Positions 12,607-33,440 of a stretch of 64,000 nt of DNA are shown here, in pieces (the stretch's first letter is position 1; each line of letters opens with the position of its first letter). Source of the stretch: Apus apus (lineage: Eukaryota > Chordata > Aves > Apodiformes > Apodidae); NCBI RefSeq assembly GCF_020740795.1, contig NC_067304.1:5074056-5138055 (forward strand). Direction: 5' to 3'. The notes beneath the pieces were generated by a model. It did no database searches and had not been told where the DNA came from. It worked only from the letters and a program-made list of their open reading frames with translations. Made by a program: the position numbers and the translations under genes.

Positions 12607-15600
12607 TTTATTTTTGGCTGTGTTTTTTCTTTAGAAAAAGGCCATGTTGCAACATGTGTTCCCTGCAGTTCAGAACAGGGAAGTGGAAACACCAGTTACT
12701 TAACGCCGGTGGCAGGATGGAGAGGAAGCAGCTGAGCCAGGAAGCACAGAGGTTCCCCCAGTACTGCTGACCCAAGCTGTGCACTGGAATGGAAGGGAAC
12801 ATCTGCCTGAGGAGCAACTCTGCAGTGTGGGGCTCCCGGGAGCCAGCCCCACTGCCCAGCCTGGCCTGCACCAGAGGTGAGGGACGTGGCCATGGCCCGG
12901 GAACAGCGGTGATCGCGCGGCTCAGTGTGTGGGGCTGGGTGGTGCAGGGATTTAAACACTCAGGTGCACACTGGGTTTATCTAGCTGCACTTAGTCTGCT
13001 TTAAGAGAGGGAGCAAATCAAACCCAGAGATACTTTCTTATTGCAAACAGCATGAATGAGCCACAGGACAGGGTGTCTGTGTCCTGAGAGCGCTGTGCTG
13101 ATAGCAGGACTAGTATCTGTGCAATAAAACAGGGAGAGCTCACTGCCTGCAGGGCTCTCTGTAGGTCAGGAAATTGCCACAATCCATTAAGAGAAGTCTT
13201 GAGCTTCTCTGAATCAGATGCCCAGAAACAACCTGTTCTTTTTCCACATTCCTCTTCCTCCAATGGATATAAATAGCTCCAACCCAAAACAAGGAGTGAT
13301 TTCATATACACGGCATGAAATATATGCAAGTAGTCAAATGATGCAGAGAAAACTACACAGAGCTGTGAGAGGACTTTGGCATGTTAACAGACCTGTCGTG
13401 CCTCACCCTGTTCATAAACAAAAGAAAAATGATTCAGTCCTGGGCCTGGAGGAAACGCAGCCACGCGGCGTCACCAGTGAGGGCCCTTTGACGTAAGGAT
13501 GTTTGTTTGACACTCCAGGTTGGCTGGACACTTTGCTCAGTCCAAATTGTATGTTCAGTCTGTTTGCTGTCAAGTCAGCGATGGAAAATACTAGGTAGTT
13601 AATGGTTAGTATTACACAGCACTTTCAGAGAACTAATTGCATCTTAATATGGCTGTGAACTGAGTGAGGAACCCTATTTATGATCCCTGCATTACAGAAA
13701 AGAGGTAGAGAGCAGAGGTGATCTGTGTCCACAGCCTGGTGAGCATTAACCCTCCATCAGCCATGAGGAGTCAGCTCTCAAGGTATAACACAGTTCCCCA
13801 ACATTTTTCCCAAGGCTTTAATTAAAAATGATAGACGAGGACACTATCTTGGACAACTTAATTTTGTTACCTCCTGTACTGCATTCTTCTGTTACAGAAA
13901 GCATTCTGGTGCTCAGACTCAAAGCAAGACTGATTTCAGCCAATTTGAAGTAATTTTATTCTGCCCAGTCTGGAGTATGGATGCATAGTTTGATTTAAAA
14001 TGCAGGCAGACATTTAATGAGTGTGATAAAGAGTTACAATTTTCAAAGTAGTAAGGTGAAATTTTTTTGCTTCTCTTATGAAAGAGTTTCAGTGCCAGGG
14101 AGAGGTTTTTGGGCCTCATCTGTGGGTGGGCTCACCTGGGGCAGGGGTCAGAGCTCTGTTAGGTGGACTGACCTGCACTGGTGACACTGGCAATTTACTT
14201 GCTGTAAAATGACCAACAGTTCAGTGCAAATGTCTCAGTGATGTTCAGAAGCTCATCCTGCTAGTACCAGGATGCCCCTTTTGTGGTACTTCCATAAGTG
14301 TATCATTAAGGGCAGGCAAATGCTGGTTAAAAGGTATTTTTTAATAAACCCTGTAACATTTAGAGAGAGAAAAAAAAAAGGAGCTGTAATTTAAATGTAT
14401 CAGTTTCTTACATTGTAAATAATGGTGATTCTTTCTGTTTGGGAGAATTATGTAGAGGTTTTTGGACAGTCCATAGCAGAGGCTACTCTTTCTTTGAAAG
14501 AGTTTGAGAGTGTGTAACAGTATCAGCTTTTACAAAGATTAATTACAACAGTTCAGTTCAGGTTTTTAGCCAAAGAGATTTTTATTTTCTAGGCAACAAA
14601 AGAAAACATCCAAGCAGTGATTATTGACCCACTTCCCTCAAATGAAACTGTTTCTCTCTTAGCAGATTCCCAATGCAAACATGAAATAGCAAAGCTAAGC
14701 ACTCTGGATTAAATAAAGCTAATTTTAAAGATACTGCAACTGAGAAATAGCAAAAAAAAAAATTAATAAAATTAATATTTTAACACACTTTAAGAAATCC
14801 ATTCAGGATACAAAGCTAAAACCTAAGTGTTGCTCCCCAAAATCAATTAATACATTTGCAAACATGGCAGACAATAAATATGTATCTTTCACTTCTGTTC
14901 CTAAGACACCCAAAGACAGTCACCTCGTGCACCCTCTGAGGTAGGTATGATGTTCTGCAGATGGCAACTGGTGAGGATCAGCTCCTTGTCAGGGCAGTTC
15001 CCTGCTCCAGTGGGAAAGCTGAGAACACACCTATGGATGGACAGTCCCTTGGTCTCATCCCGAGACAGTATTTCACCTCAAGTAGTTAGAACACAGTGTA
15101 ATCTTCAAGTTCCTTTGAACTCTAAGGTATTTCTTTAGGTTTATAAGCATCAGCTTCTAGAGGGCTGGTTTCATGTTGGGTTTTGTTTGGGGTTGTTTTT
15201 TCCTAATGACAAGCTAAAAGCAAAGTGGGGTTTAACACTGGAAGCTAAGTGGCTTTCTATGGGAAACTCCCAACAGTGCTAATCTGTATTTTAATACTGA
15301 ATTAATAAGAAACCTGGTCCATAGTGCTCTTGGTGATTCTATTCTTCATATTTAATTATTCACGTCTCAATTCAGCAAAGCACTTATGTAATTATCTTCC
15401 TTCTCCAAGAAGACCCTCCTGTATTTCAGGGCCCAACTGGGAGCCTCTGCTGAGAACTTCAGTGAAACGTGCTCTTTAGAGAAGAGAAGTTCTGGCTGCT
15501 CCAGGATTTTCAACAGATGCCTTAACAAATGGAGGCTTTTACATCTCAGGCTCCACTTGGAAAGTGGGTTGATTTCTGCCTCAGCCTGAAGATGCAGGTT

Positions 15601-16973
15601 CTTGCTTCCCATTTGTAAAAGTGCAAGGAAGGTAACTCAAAACAGTAACAGAGGAATAGCAGGCAAGAATATTTTTTTTTAATTCAGGCATTTCCAAGAA
15701 AAAAAGAAAAAAAAAATCCCCTTCAGTAATATGCACCTTTACAGCACCTTTTAAAAGACCTCAAAAGCACTTGCTGTTAAGCCTTAAGACCCTGCTGTGA
15801 GGTAAGAGCTATTAAACCCATTTCAACTTCCCTGACTCTGAACAGCACGAGAAGTAGGGCAGCTCATGCAGCTTATTTTGTTCTGAAAATTAAACTGCAC
15901 CCTTCATTATCAGAATTAAAGTCTTGCTACTGAACAGTCACCGGTGACAAATCAAACCCGTTAAGGCAGAAATGCAGATGAAGAAACTTCCAGCCTCCCT
16001 TCTGGGTTAGCACTCTGTCCTACAAAGGGCAACACTTTTTATGGGCAAAGAGTGAGAACTATACCTTAAAGTGCTAATTTACAGTATTTGGAATCTTAGT
16101 AACACTGTGGCCATGAGATGGGCTATGCCCAAGTAAAGTCTGCTTAAATGTATTTAACATATGCAAATGAAGTCACTTCCCTACCTAATGTATTTCCCTC
16201 TTGCCATAATTTCAGATCCTATTATGAAGAAGAATCCAAAGCATTTCAAGAAACATGCCTACCTTCTGATGCAGTGTAAACACCAGGGGGTTGATAGTTA
16301 TTTCTCAAGCAACTAAAAGCTACCTACGGAGGATTAGTAAGTTTATTCAACACTTAACCATCTACTCATTAATTTAAAGATGGCCACCTTAAAGCTGAGA
16401 GGCCATTTCTTTCTCCAAAGCCATGACTTCACACAAACAATACAGTCTATTCCTGCCACAGCACAGGGCAGCTTTGCAGCTTCTCTTTCCATTACAAACT
16501 GTGCACCCAATTAGCAGTTTCCCCTGGAACAACTGCCTGTATGTGCAGAGACTAATTTTTAGTATAAGTAATGCTAATACATGTGTTTCCCAGACCCTTA
16601 GATTAATTTAATTACCCTGAAAACATAAGAGAGAGAGATTAATTCAGCAACTCGGAGGCTAGATGTCACGCTAGGGTGGAACAAGCCTGGTTTTGTCTGT
16701 CAGCTCAGGTCAAGAAAGAGAAGATGATTTCAGAAGTCAAGTTTCAGCTGCCAGTGTATTTCACCTGCCAAAGGGACTAGAGATCTGCATGCAAGAAGGT
16801 AACCTACTCCCAACCCACGACAAACCTGTGCGTCTCGGCCGCTGTTAGGTTAATTAATAACGCTTCTCAAGCTTAGTGAACGGAATTTTGATGATTACAT
16901 ACAGCTTATCTGGAATTCCAGAATCGTATTCTGGATGGGTGAGGTAGTCGATGTAACCATCCTCATGCAGGTG
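12607..16973 (-). other. YOD1: Probable long YOD1 3'UTR
   Basis: Base composition drops sharply to AT-rich between about 12.6 kb and the YOD1 stop at 16974, with no exon-like open frames. Minus-strand AATAAA signals occur at 14581-14586, 13955-13960 and 12607-12612. YOD1 mRNAs are known to carry several kb of 3'UTR in mammals. The extent is inferred from composition and signals and could be shorter. Confidence 0.4.
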
Positions 16974-18281
16974 TCAAACCTCTCCGAAGTTGGTGTGTCC
17001 AGTCTCCTTGGCGTGCTCTCTGGCTTCCCCCTGCCCGGTCAGTCCCTTCTGGCACACCATGCAGCGCAGCGTGAAGCGGTTCACGTCGGTGAACTGCCGC
17101 TTGCGCCGGGCCTCGTCTGCCAGCTCCAGGGCTTGGGCAAGGACCACATCATCAGCTGTGGAGAAAATGGTCTGGGGAGGAACGTCCGAGTCGGGTATTT
17201 TACGCTCCAGGGGATCGTAATGAATCCCGTCGTAAATGAGAAGGACCCTCTTGGTGTAACCAGCGTCTTCCCCAAAGCGGTCGATCCTGACGGTCTGCGT
17301 GTCCACCACGCAGATCTCACACTGGTAGAACTTGGATAAAATGGACACTTCGATGGCTCCTCCCCAAGTCTCTTCTTTCCTGATCCAGTCACAATATTCC
17401 CTGTTGGTTTTCCCTAGAACTGCCTCACAGTAGGACTCGGGATCACTTGCTACTATCTGGGCGATAAGGCTGCGCATCTCCGGCGCGCAGCCCGGGTCAT
17501 AAACACCCCCCTCCACCACGTAGTACACGCTGGTGAAGAGACAGGAGTTGTCTGCTGGAACCACCCTCCTCACCAGCACTGGCACAGCTTCCCTCACCGA
17601 GTTGGACATGGCTCTTTTTGCCACGACGGGCGAGTCTGCCTCGGGTTTCGACGTGTCCTCTTCAACGATCAGAGTGTCACCTGCAAGCACAGGAGGAGGA
17701 AGAGCTGAGGTGGGAGTTCAAGGGGGAGCTGCCCCAAGAGCTGCGTGGTTGTTAGGAAGGATCACGGATCGCGCCTGTTTTCCCGGGATCCTCACGGGAA
17801 ACAGCCACGGCCGCTCCCAGCACGACGGGCCGATGGCTCCGGCACTCTCACCTGGCCCGGCCCGGCCCGCCAGCCCCCGCACCCCCGCCAAAGCCACCAC
17901 CGGCGCTGCGAGTCCCTCCGGAGCCGGGCGTTGACAGCAGCCCCGGGAGGAGGCACCGACCCGCCGGCCGGCGAGGCAGGGCGCGCCTTAATTAAGGTAA
18001 TTGCAGCAGCGCTACAAAGCGCCGGTAACCGCCCCCTTCCCGCGCAGGCCCCGGGCGCCCTCCCGGCCCTCACCCGAGTGGATGCCGAGGTCTCCGAGCC
18101 GCCGGTCGCCGTCGCTCAGGTCCAGGCTCCGCGGCGGGAAGCCGAGCAGCAGCCGCTGGGCCGTGGCGGGGACGCCGGTGAGGGCGGCCAGGGCCGCCTG
18201 CATGTCGCGGAGGCGGGAGTGCGCGGTGAGGCCGGGCAGCGGGTGGGAGCCGCTCCGGGCCTTGCAGCGCAGCCGCAGCAT
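16974..18281 (-). CDS. YOD1: YOD1, OTU-family deubiquitinase
   Basis: There are two exons on the minus strand: 18281-18074 and 17680-16974 (915 nt, 304 aa), joined GT-AG within a Gly codon. Residues 1-80 form the UBX-like N-terminal domain ([10 protein letters not shown]..., ending [11 protein letters not shown]). The OTU peptidase follows, with Asp113 and Cys116 in [10 protein letters not shown] and the catalytic His at about 223 in YDGIHYDPL. The C-terminus is a C2H2 zinc finger (Cys276, Cys279, His292, His298) ending TNFGEV. Known role: cleaves ubiquitin chains from substrates in p97/VCP-dependent ER-associated degradation and trafficking, in the cytoplasm. The start aligns with an internal Met (about residue 45) of the 348-aa human protein, so the proline/glycine-rich leader is absent; no in-frame upstream ATG is visible. 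It is head-to-head with PFKFB2. Confidence 0.97.
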
Positions 18282-18354
18282 CCTCGGGGGGGGCCGGTAC
18301 CGGGGCCGCCCCCCCCGGCCCCGCCGCCCCGACCCGCCGCTTCCGCCCCGCCGC

Positions 18355-18364
18355 TCTCGCGAGA
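18355..18364. promoter_or_regulatory. TCTCGCGAGA palindrome (CGCG element)
   Basis: An exact 10-bp palindrome between the YOD1 and PFKFB2 start codons. This motif is known to be enriched in CpG-island and bidirectional promoters of housekeeping genes and to bind BANP when unmethylated. Confidence 0.7.
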
Positions 18365-18384
18365 GGCGTCGCGAGGCGCGTCCG

Positions 18385-18392
18385 TGACGTCA
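18385..18392. promoter_or_regulatory. Full cAMP response element
   Basis: TGACGTCA, the complete palindromic CRE, 104 bp upstream of the YOD1 ATG and about 98 bp upstream of the PFKFB2 ATG. It would fit hormonal control of PFKFB2, whose protein is itself a kinase target, but binding is not shown by sequence alone. Confidence 0.7.
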
Positions 18393-18449
18393 CGGCGCGG
18401 GGGGAGGAGGGGTGGGGGGGGTGTGACACGGACGTGTGAGCCGAGAGTG

Positions 18450-18468
18450 ATTTGCATATGATTTGCAT
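18450..18468. promoter_or_regulatory. Tandem octamer (POU) sites
   Basis: Two exact ATTTGCAT octamers, in the same orientation, start 11 bp apart (18450 and 18461), close to one helical turn. They lie 22 bp upstream of the PFKFB2 ATG in otherwise CpG-rich DNA, probably in its 5'UTR or core promoter. Confidence 0.65.
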
Positions 18469-18489
18469 GTGGCGCGGCGGCGCGGAGCC

Positions 18490-26875
<8,386 letters not shown>

Positions 26876-27049
26876 TCACTATCTCTGTTCCTGTGTGAAA
26901 ATCATTCAGGATTATACCAACTTAAGAAAGGAAAAACCTCACAAAAACCTCCCCAAAAACTTCTGGTGCTAGAAGATTTTAAAACTCAGGCTCCATGCAG
27001 GCAGGTTTCCATCAGTGCAACAAGGTTTTGGTAGGGTGACCAACTGGTT

Positions 27050-27079
27050 GATATGACCCACCAGTTGGTGGGTCATATC
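27050..27079. repeat. Perfect inverted repeat (14-bp arms, 2-nt loop)
   Basis: GATATGACCCACCA is followed by GT and then by its exact reverse complement. It lies about 175 nt downstream of the PFKFB2 stop codon, so it would form a tight RNA hairpin if the 3'UTR model is right. A palindrome CAACTGGTTG overlaps its left flank. Confidence 0.7.
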
Positions 27080-30000
27080 TTGCTTTCCAGCAAACCCCTG
27101 TCTGGAAAGAGTTACAAATACCCTCTTTGTCCTTATTTGGTGCTGCAGGGAAGTGTTGCTCTAACCCCAGAGCAACTGGGTTGGAAATCTGTCCATGGTT
27201 TTGTTGGTGCCCTTTTCCCCATGTCAGCGGCTCAGTGGGCTCTTTGGGTGCCCAAATTAAAGCAGTTTGGCTTTTGGTGCTTGGTGGTTTTAACCTTAGA
27301 AGCACGTAGGTCCTTATCAGCACTGGAGGCAAAGCCCTGTTTGCTTTTTTGCTCATTTAAAATTGTTTCTCTGCTAAATGAGTTTTTCTGTGCCTGGGGG
27401 AGCACAGCCGAGGGTGCTGCTGCCTGTCAGACCAGGCAGAGGGGAGATGTGAGGGCTTGGCTGGGCTTCTTGTGCAGAAACAGCCATCCTTGCCAAAGCT
27501 GTTTAAAGATAAAATGATCTCAGATTCTTAGGTAGTGGATGTTTTCCAGGCTATTCAGTGAGCCCAACTTCTTGTTCTCCTCCCTGTTAGCCAAGGAAGT
27601 GGCCAGAGAGTAAAGGAGGGGGCGATGCAGCACAGCTGAACTCTGCTGCTGTTTCCATGCTCAGTGAGGAACATGAGACTTAAACATTTCCAAAATCCTG
27701 GTGCTCTGGAGGGAACTGAACCAGACCAGACTTTGCCCTGAGTGGGTTTGGCCCAAAGAGGGCCCTGACTGTCTCCATGTCTGGATTTGTGGGTGTCTCC
27801 AGCTGGGCAGCACAGGACAGGGATCCCCACCCACTCCCTGTTAGCTGCTTTACCCTCTGGAATCATGATGTTGAAGCACTGACAGCTCAGAAGGAGCATT
27901 TAATCCCTAGGGCTCTGGGTCTGTGCAGGGGGAGGGAATGGTGCTGCCCTGGGACCTCTTGCCTGAATGGAGTCCCTGAGATGAGTGGCAGTGGAGGCTC
28001 ATGATAGTCAGTGCCCTGTATCAGCTCTGCTGTGACACAGACCTGCCCTGAGCTCCCCAGCGTGGCATCGTGGGGTTGCTCCACTTCTCATTTGCTTTGC
28101 TTCTTTTGCTGTTATTCTTAAATCTCCTTTAAAACGCACTATGAGCTATCCTGTGCTGTTTCTTTTTCCTTTGCAGCCTCAAGGGGGAAATGCTTGCCTG
28201 TGAGTACCACTGAGAGCAGCTTGTATGTACTCTCTTTCGGTTTAGTAAGTAGGACTTCTCCTGATGAATGTTGCATGGAACTGCTCTGGGGAAGGCCACA
28301 CACGTGGGGCAGAAGGGAGTCTTTTGCTGTGTAATAACCTGTCACTAAGGGCCACCTGAGTGGGGGAGGAACGTGTTACCAGGCTGAGCCCACTGATCGG
28401 ACTGGGCTTGCTGGAGCATTGTGCGTGTGCTGCCTGCAAGTGTGTTTTACCCTGAGCTTGCTCCCTCTCGGGCTGTGGGAGTGCTCTGTGCTGGCACTGC
28501 TGGCAGAGCTCATACTGAGCAGGTCCCACGTGTGTCTCTGCTCCTTCTGGGACAGATTGTGGTGACAATTATCGCAGGGAATTTGCAGGAGTTGTTGGGT
28601 CACAGCCTGGGTGGGAGCTGAGCTGCTCAGCCCCTGCTCCCCAGGGGGGAGCTGGATGGGTTTAGTATGTGCTGGGAAAGCATCTGGTGGATAAACCTCT
28701 CAGTGTTGGTGGCAGTTGTCACCAAATCCTCACTGTCATGTCCCTTTGGAGGTGTCTTTGAATGTGGGTGAAGAGAGCAGGATGGTCTTCCTCCTACCCT
28801 AAGGGAGGAATGTGTCCTTGTCTGTCCCCCTCTCCAGGGAGCCAGCACCCAGCATCACCCATGAGACCTGGCCTGCCCCCCTGGCCTCCGAGTGAGGGCT
28901 GGGATGAGACCTGGGCTGCTGCCCTGCAGGAAGGCTGGAGCTGCCCTGGCTCCCCCTGCTCCCGAGGCTGTTCCTGTGCCCCTGCTCAGCTGCTGGCTGT
29001 GCCAGACCCACCCCCTGTGACCCCTCGCTTGGCTCAGCTGCTGTTTCGACTTGTTCAGCACGTGCAACGCTGATGGTTTTTTGTCTTGTAAAAGGCATTT
29101 TTTGCCATTTAGGTGCTCCATGTAGGGGGCCCTGGCTGTACTGCACCACAGGTCCTTGCATGGGGTACCACCGCCTGCCCTTGGGAGCACTCAAGGGTGG
29201 TGGTGCCTACAGGTGGGCTCAGAGGGGGCACAAGCTGTGTCCTGGGAGGCTCCAGGTGGCTGTGCAGGGGCTGCCAGGGTTGGTTTTGACCCGCTCCTGC
29301 TCTCAGCAGAGCTCTGCTCCCTATTTGTCAGGTGTTGGGGTTCAGGCTGGGTGAGGGCTTGGCCCATTCCCCTGCAACAGGGTGGCCCCACAGCTGTGGG
29401 GCACGGGGCTTGCTGCCATGGGATGCAGCTCATAGGAGGTGCAGCTCCTGCTACTGCCCAGGCAGCATTCCTCCAGGCCTGGGAAACTCCTGCTTGAATG
29501 TCTTTGGCCCCTTGGATGCACAGTTTATTACTGTAATTGCACTCTGTCCTTGGAGTGAAGCTCTTCTTCCAACAATGTTCCCAATGCGACCGCTCTGCTC
29601 TTCTCCATCGGTGTTTGCGCACACGTTGTAGGACACAAGGTCCAGGACTGATCCTGAAGTTACACACCTTTGTCTCCCATTCTCTGGTTTGTGATGGCAT
29701 TTTAAATAATGCCACAGAGTTTTTGCACGTGACTGTCCTGCAGAGGAGCAGAAAGCCTGGCCCTGGGATATCACTGTGCTGCATCTCGGGACGGCTGGGG
29801 AACAGTCCCACCAGTGCCACAAGGGCACGTTGCTCCTCAACTCACCCATCCCCTGGGGCTTCTGAGGCCTTAGTGTTGAAGATGAGGGGAAAAGGAGAAG
29901 GAAGCTGATCTGGGGGAGCTTGTCATAAATCTGATAAAACATTGTTCCTGTAACTGAGTTGTATTGATTTAGGATCAAATCAGAAGAAAATTATCCACAG

Positions 30001-33000
30001 GCTAAAAACCAAACCCTGCCCCTTTGGATTTGCCTTTGCTCTGAGCTGACAGGAGCTGTGTGTTTAAGAAATGAATGTATATGCCAGCTTTGCAAAATCA
30101 CTTTTTAAATGCTGTGCTTCAAGTGTTTCTTTCCCCCCTGTGTTTAAACAAATAACACAGACTTTGGAGGAGGGTTTGCAGATAAATGAAGGTAACTTGG
30201 TCCAACTTCCTTGATTCCAGTAGCAACCTTCTTCCTTCTTCGTACTGCTGTTTTTCTTGAGAAAGTAGCATGTGAGCAGCTCTTAGGGATTGCCTCTTCC
30301 TGATGATTGTTACTTTTAAAGTTTCATTGTCAGGAAAGCTGTTCAGGTATTTATTTTTATTTTAATTGCAAATAGAATTTCCTGACTTGGATTGTAAATG
30401 CTGATGCCTGCTGTTCATTGTCAGCAAACTGGCTCCATAGCTGTGCCATTTTTTTATTGCAAAACAGTGCTGGTTAGGCAACAAGACAAATTGAATGTTG
30501 TTTCTGTGTCCTGAGATCTTGCAGGACCATCAGCTGTGGGAAATTCTGGTGTGTTTGTAAATATGTAATTCACTTGTACTGACCTGGGTGTGTCCCTGTC
30601 ATCTGTTGGACCCTTGGGGAGGCAATGGAATGAGTTTTATGAAAGCTAGAAGTATTTATCATTGTTAATATGCAAAGTGGTTACTGTAATGTTTTATCTG
30701 TTCGTCCTGGAAGTGTACTGTCCTATGGAGAAGATAAATAAAAGTAAGGAACCCTGAGTAACCAGCCTGCTTTGTTATCGCCTGTGAGATGCCCTGGTAA
30801 AGCTGGGCTTGGGTGGCCTCAGCCTGATACTGGAAGCGTGGAGCTTTGTGAGGGGCTAAAGGACAGTGCAGAAGTGAAGCAGCTCATTATTTGCTCAGTT
30901 AGCAGCAAATAAGTCAGTCCTCAGGTGGTTACTGTCACATAGAGCAATTATGGAGCTGGTTGGATCCTCCTTGGCTGCTGCCAAGTGTCTGTCCCCAGCA
31001 CTGCTGTCCCCTGCTCTAGCACCTCCTGCCTTCCCCTGGGTATAACCTGTTCCATTTCTCTCTCGTTTGCAGAGGATGGCCACTCTAATGGTGTAGAGGC
31101 TGGTGCTCTCATCTGGGATTTCCAAGCTGGGAAGAGCCCTGTGGACGGGACTCGAGCACCCTCGGAGCACAGTGAGCCACGCGCCCCTCAGCCAGTCCTC
31201 TCCTCTGAAATGTGTTTTTAGGCTCTGTCTTTTCTTTCTGAATGCTGAAATGTCTGTCAATGAGATTAGAGAAAATCGATTAGGGAGATTTTCCAACCTG
31301 CTTTTTTAGTACATGTGAGCTGACATATCCCTTGTGTGGGCTTTGTGAGGTGTTAGTGTCCTGTGTCGTGGCAAAATTAACTGCAGTGTCTGTGGGGACA
31401 AAATGGTTATCAGACCAAACCCCAGGTTTTTATTTAACTGTTACCATTTCCAAGTTCAAATGCAGTTACTGTTATTTAAGGAAATAAAAGCTCCTATGCT
31501 AGCAGCAGTGTAGCTGCCAGTGCTGTTGCACTTGAACTCAAGTCCTGCTTCAGCTTTGCACCCTCATCTGAGCCTCATCCTCATGCTCGTTTTTCCTGGG
31601 TTTTGTGGATGCTTTTATCCATGACAACAGAAACTCAGAGCATGGCTTTGCTTAGTGTCTGGGAGTAGGGGGGCTGTGTGTGCAGGGCTTGCAAGAAGCA
31701 GATGATTTTTACCAGTTGTCTTTTTAATGTGCCAAATTTTAGGCCCCACAACAAGTTTTTAAACCTGCCTAGGAATAAGCTGTGAATGTTACTGATGTAT
31801 AATGCTGCCTTTTCATAGAGTTTAAGCTGCTTTAGTATTTAGTGCATAGACAGTGAAACTCCTCTGCAGTGCAGCTCGTGCCAAGGTGTGGAAGCAATAC
31901 CCCAAATTACTGGTTTTCTTCCCTCAGTCTTGACTGGTGTTTTGGCCAACTCCATTTTACCACACTCCTCCTCCTCTTGCACTAAGGGCATAATGCTCAG
32001 GGTGGGTGAAGAAATGGGTAAAGAAGCAGGAGACTGTTCTGGACCCACTGTTTCCAGTGACTCCAGGAATGATATGAGCAACTTCTGAGATCCAAGTTGC
32101 TTATTTTAAACATGCAAATAAACGTTGGCCATACCCTCAGTAGGGATCTGTGCTTGAGAAACGTTGGCACCCTGACTGCAGAGGAGCTCAGCAGCCCCAA
32201 AGCCTGAGGTTTTTCTGGGGATTTTGGGCTCAAACTCAGTTGTTTTAAACACTCCCAGAGCTTTAATTTGATGGAGAGGTCTGTGGGAAATCCCAAGCCT
32301 TGAGGATTTATGTGGAGCAGGAGCATGTGTTGACCTAAAGTAATTGCACCACGGAGGGAGGAAATAAAGTGGGTGAGAAACTGAGTTTTATTAGTTTTGT
32401 TCCTCAGGCTGTTCCCACCAGGGAACAGAAAAAAAGAAGGGGTCAAAAAAAAAAAAGAATGTTGAAGGAAGAGATTTCTAGCCTGTTGTGTGGTGATAGT
32501 GTCTGTCCCTCTCCAGCAACACTTCAAACGCACAAACCCAGCACGTCGGGCTGGCTGCTCCTGCTGAGGAACCTCCTGCTCTGCAGGGAAGCAGGAGTAG
32601 AAACCTCCTGTAGGATGTTTACGCACAATATGCTGTGATAACGTGCCAAGGTGTTAGTTACGTTTGTATCATTGAGTAGTTAACGGTTGTAAGGAGACAA
32701 AATATATATTTTTACCTGCCAGGATTCATGAATGTAGCTCCTAATGTGCTGTAATGTTTTAACTCCCTGTGCCCAGTCAGTTCTGTGGTTCTGGATCATG
32801 GACAATGGGTCCTTGTTCCTGCTGAGTGGGTCCTGGGATGGAGCCTCTCTGCAGAAGGCAGCATGTGTGCCTTGGTTCTTTAATTAAAGCCTAGCTGGAG
32901 CCTTTTCATCCCACGCTTTGTCGTTCAGAAGGTGTGAACGCGTGTCCAGAGCAGCAGCAGGTTTTGCCATCAGCATCATTTCCCCACAGGTGGATCATAC

Positions 33001-33232
33001 CTGACATTCAGGTCCCGGGGTCCTGCCAAGCTCTCAGGGAGGCCAGGCTGGGGATGCCAGCAAGCTCACAGATCTCCCCAGCCTCAAACGGGTCCCTGTG
33101 CCAGGTATTTCCTTGAAATCACCTGATTTCCTTGGCATGGTGTGTGCAAATGCCCCAGAATAAACAACGATTGCACAACGCACTGAGCTGAGGCTCCGCA
33201 GCAGCTCGTGCTGCCCGTCAGGCTGGAGCCAC

Positions 33233-33440
33233 CATCATAGAATCACAGGATCTTAGGGGTTGGAAGGGACCTGGAAAGATTATCCAGTCCAACCCCCCTG
33301 CCAGAGCAGGATCACCCACAGCACATCACACAGGAATGTGTTCAGTTGGGTTTGAATGTCCCCGGCCAAGGAGACTCCACAACCTCTCTGGGCAGCCTGT
33401 CCAGGGCTCTGTCACCCTCACAGTGAAGAAGTTTTTTGGG
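33233..33440 (-). mobile_element. CR1 LINE 3' fragment
   Basis: Antisense CR1 3' end: it starts with the tail repeat (ATCATAGAATCACAGGATC) and continues through the GGGTTGGAAGGGACCTGGAA and CTCTGGGCAGCCTGTCCAGG stretches. It sits in the long PFKFB2 3' region. Confidence 0.85.

Larger units (their letters stand above)
18282..18489. promoter_or_regulatory. Divergent YOD1/PFKFB2 promoter (CpG island core)
   Basis: Only 208 bp separate the two start codons, which point away from each other, and the DNA is very GC- and CpG-rich with no TATA box. It contains TCTCGCGAGA at 18355-18364, a full palindromic CRE (TGACGTCA) at 18385-18392, and two ATTTGCAT octamers at 18450-18457 and 18461-18468. Known families: BANP and related factors for the CGCG element, CREB/ATF for the CRE, POU factors for octamers. 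Shared control of the two genes is inferred from the layout. Confidence 0.8.

Noticed and set aside
31074-31222. Possible extra PFKFB2 3' exon after a TTTGCAG acceptor
   Set aside because: The 48-codon frame has no family similarity and joining it to the 26785 donor gives a stop after a few codons; better read as 3'UTR.
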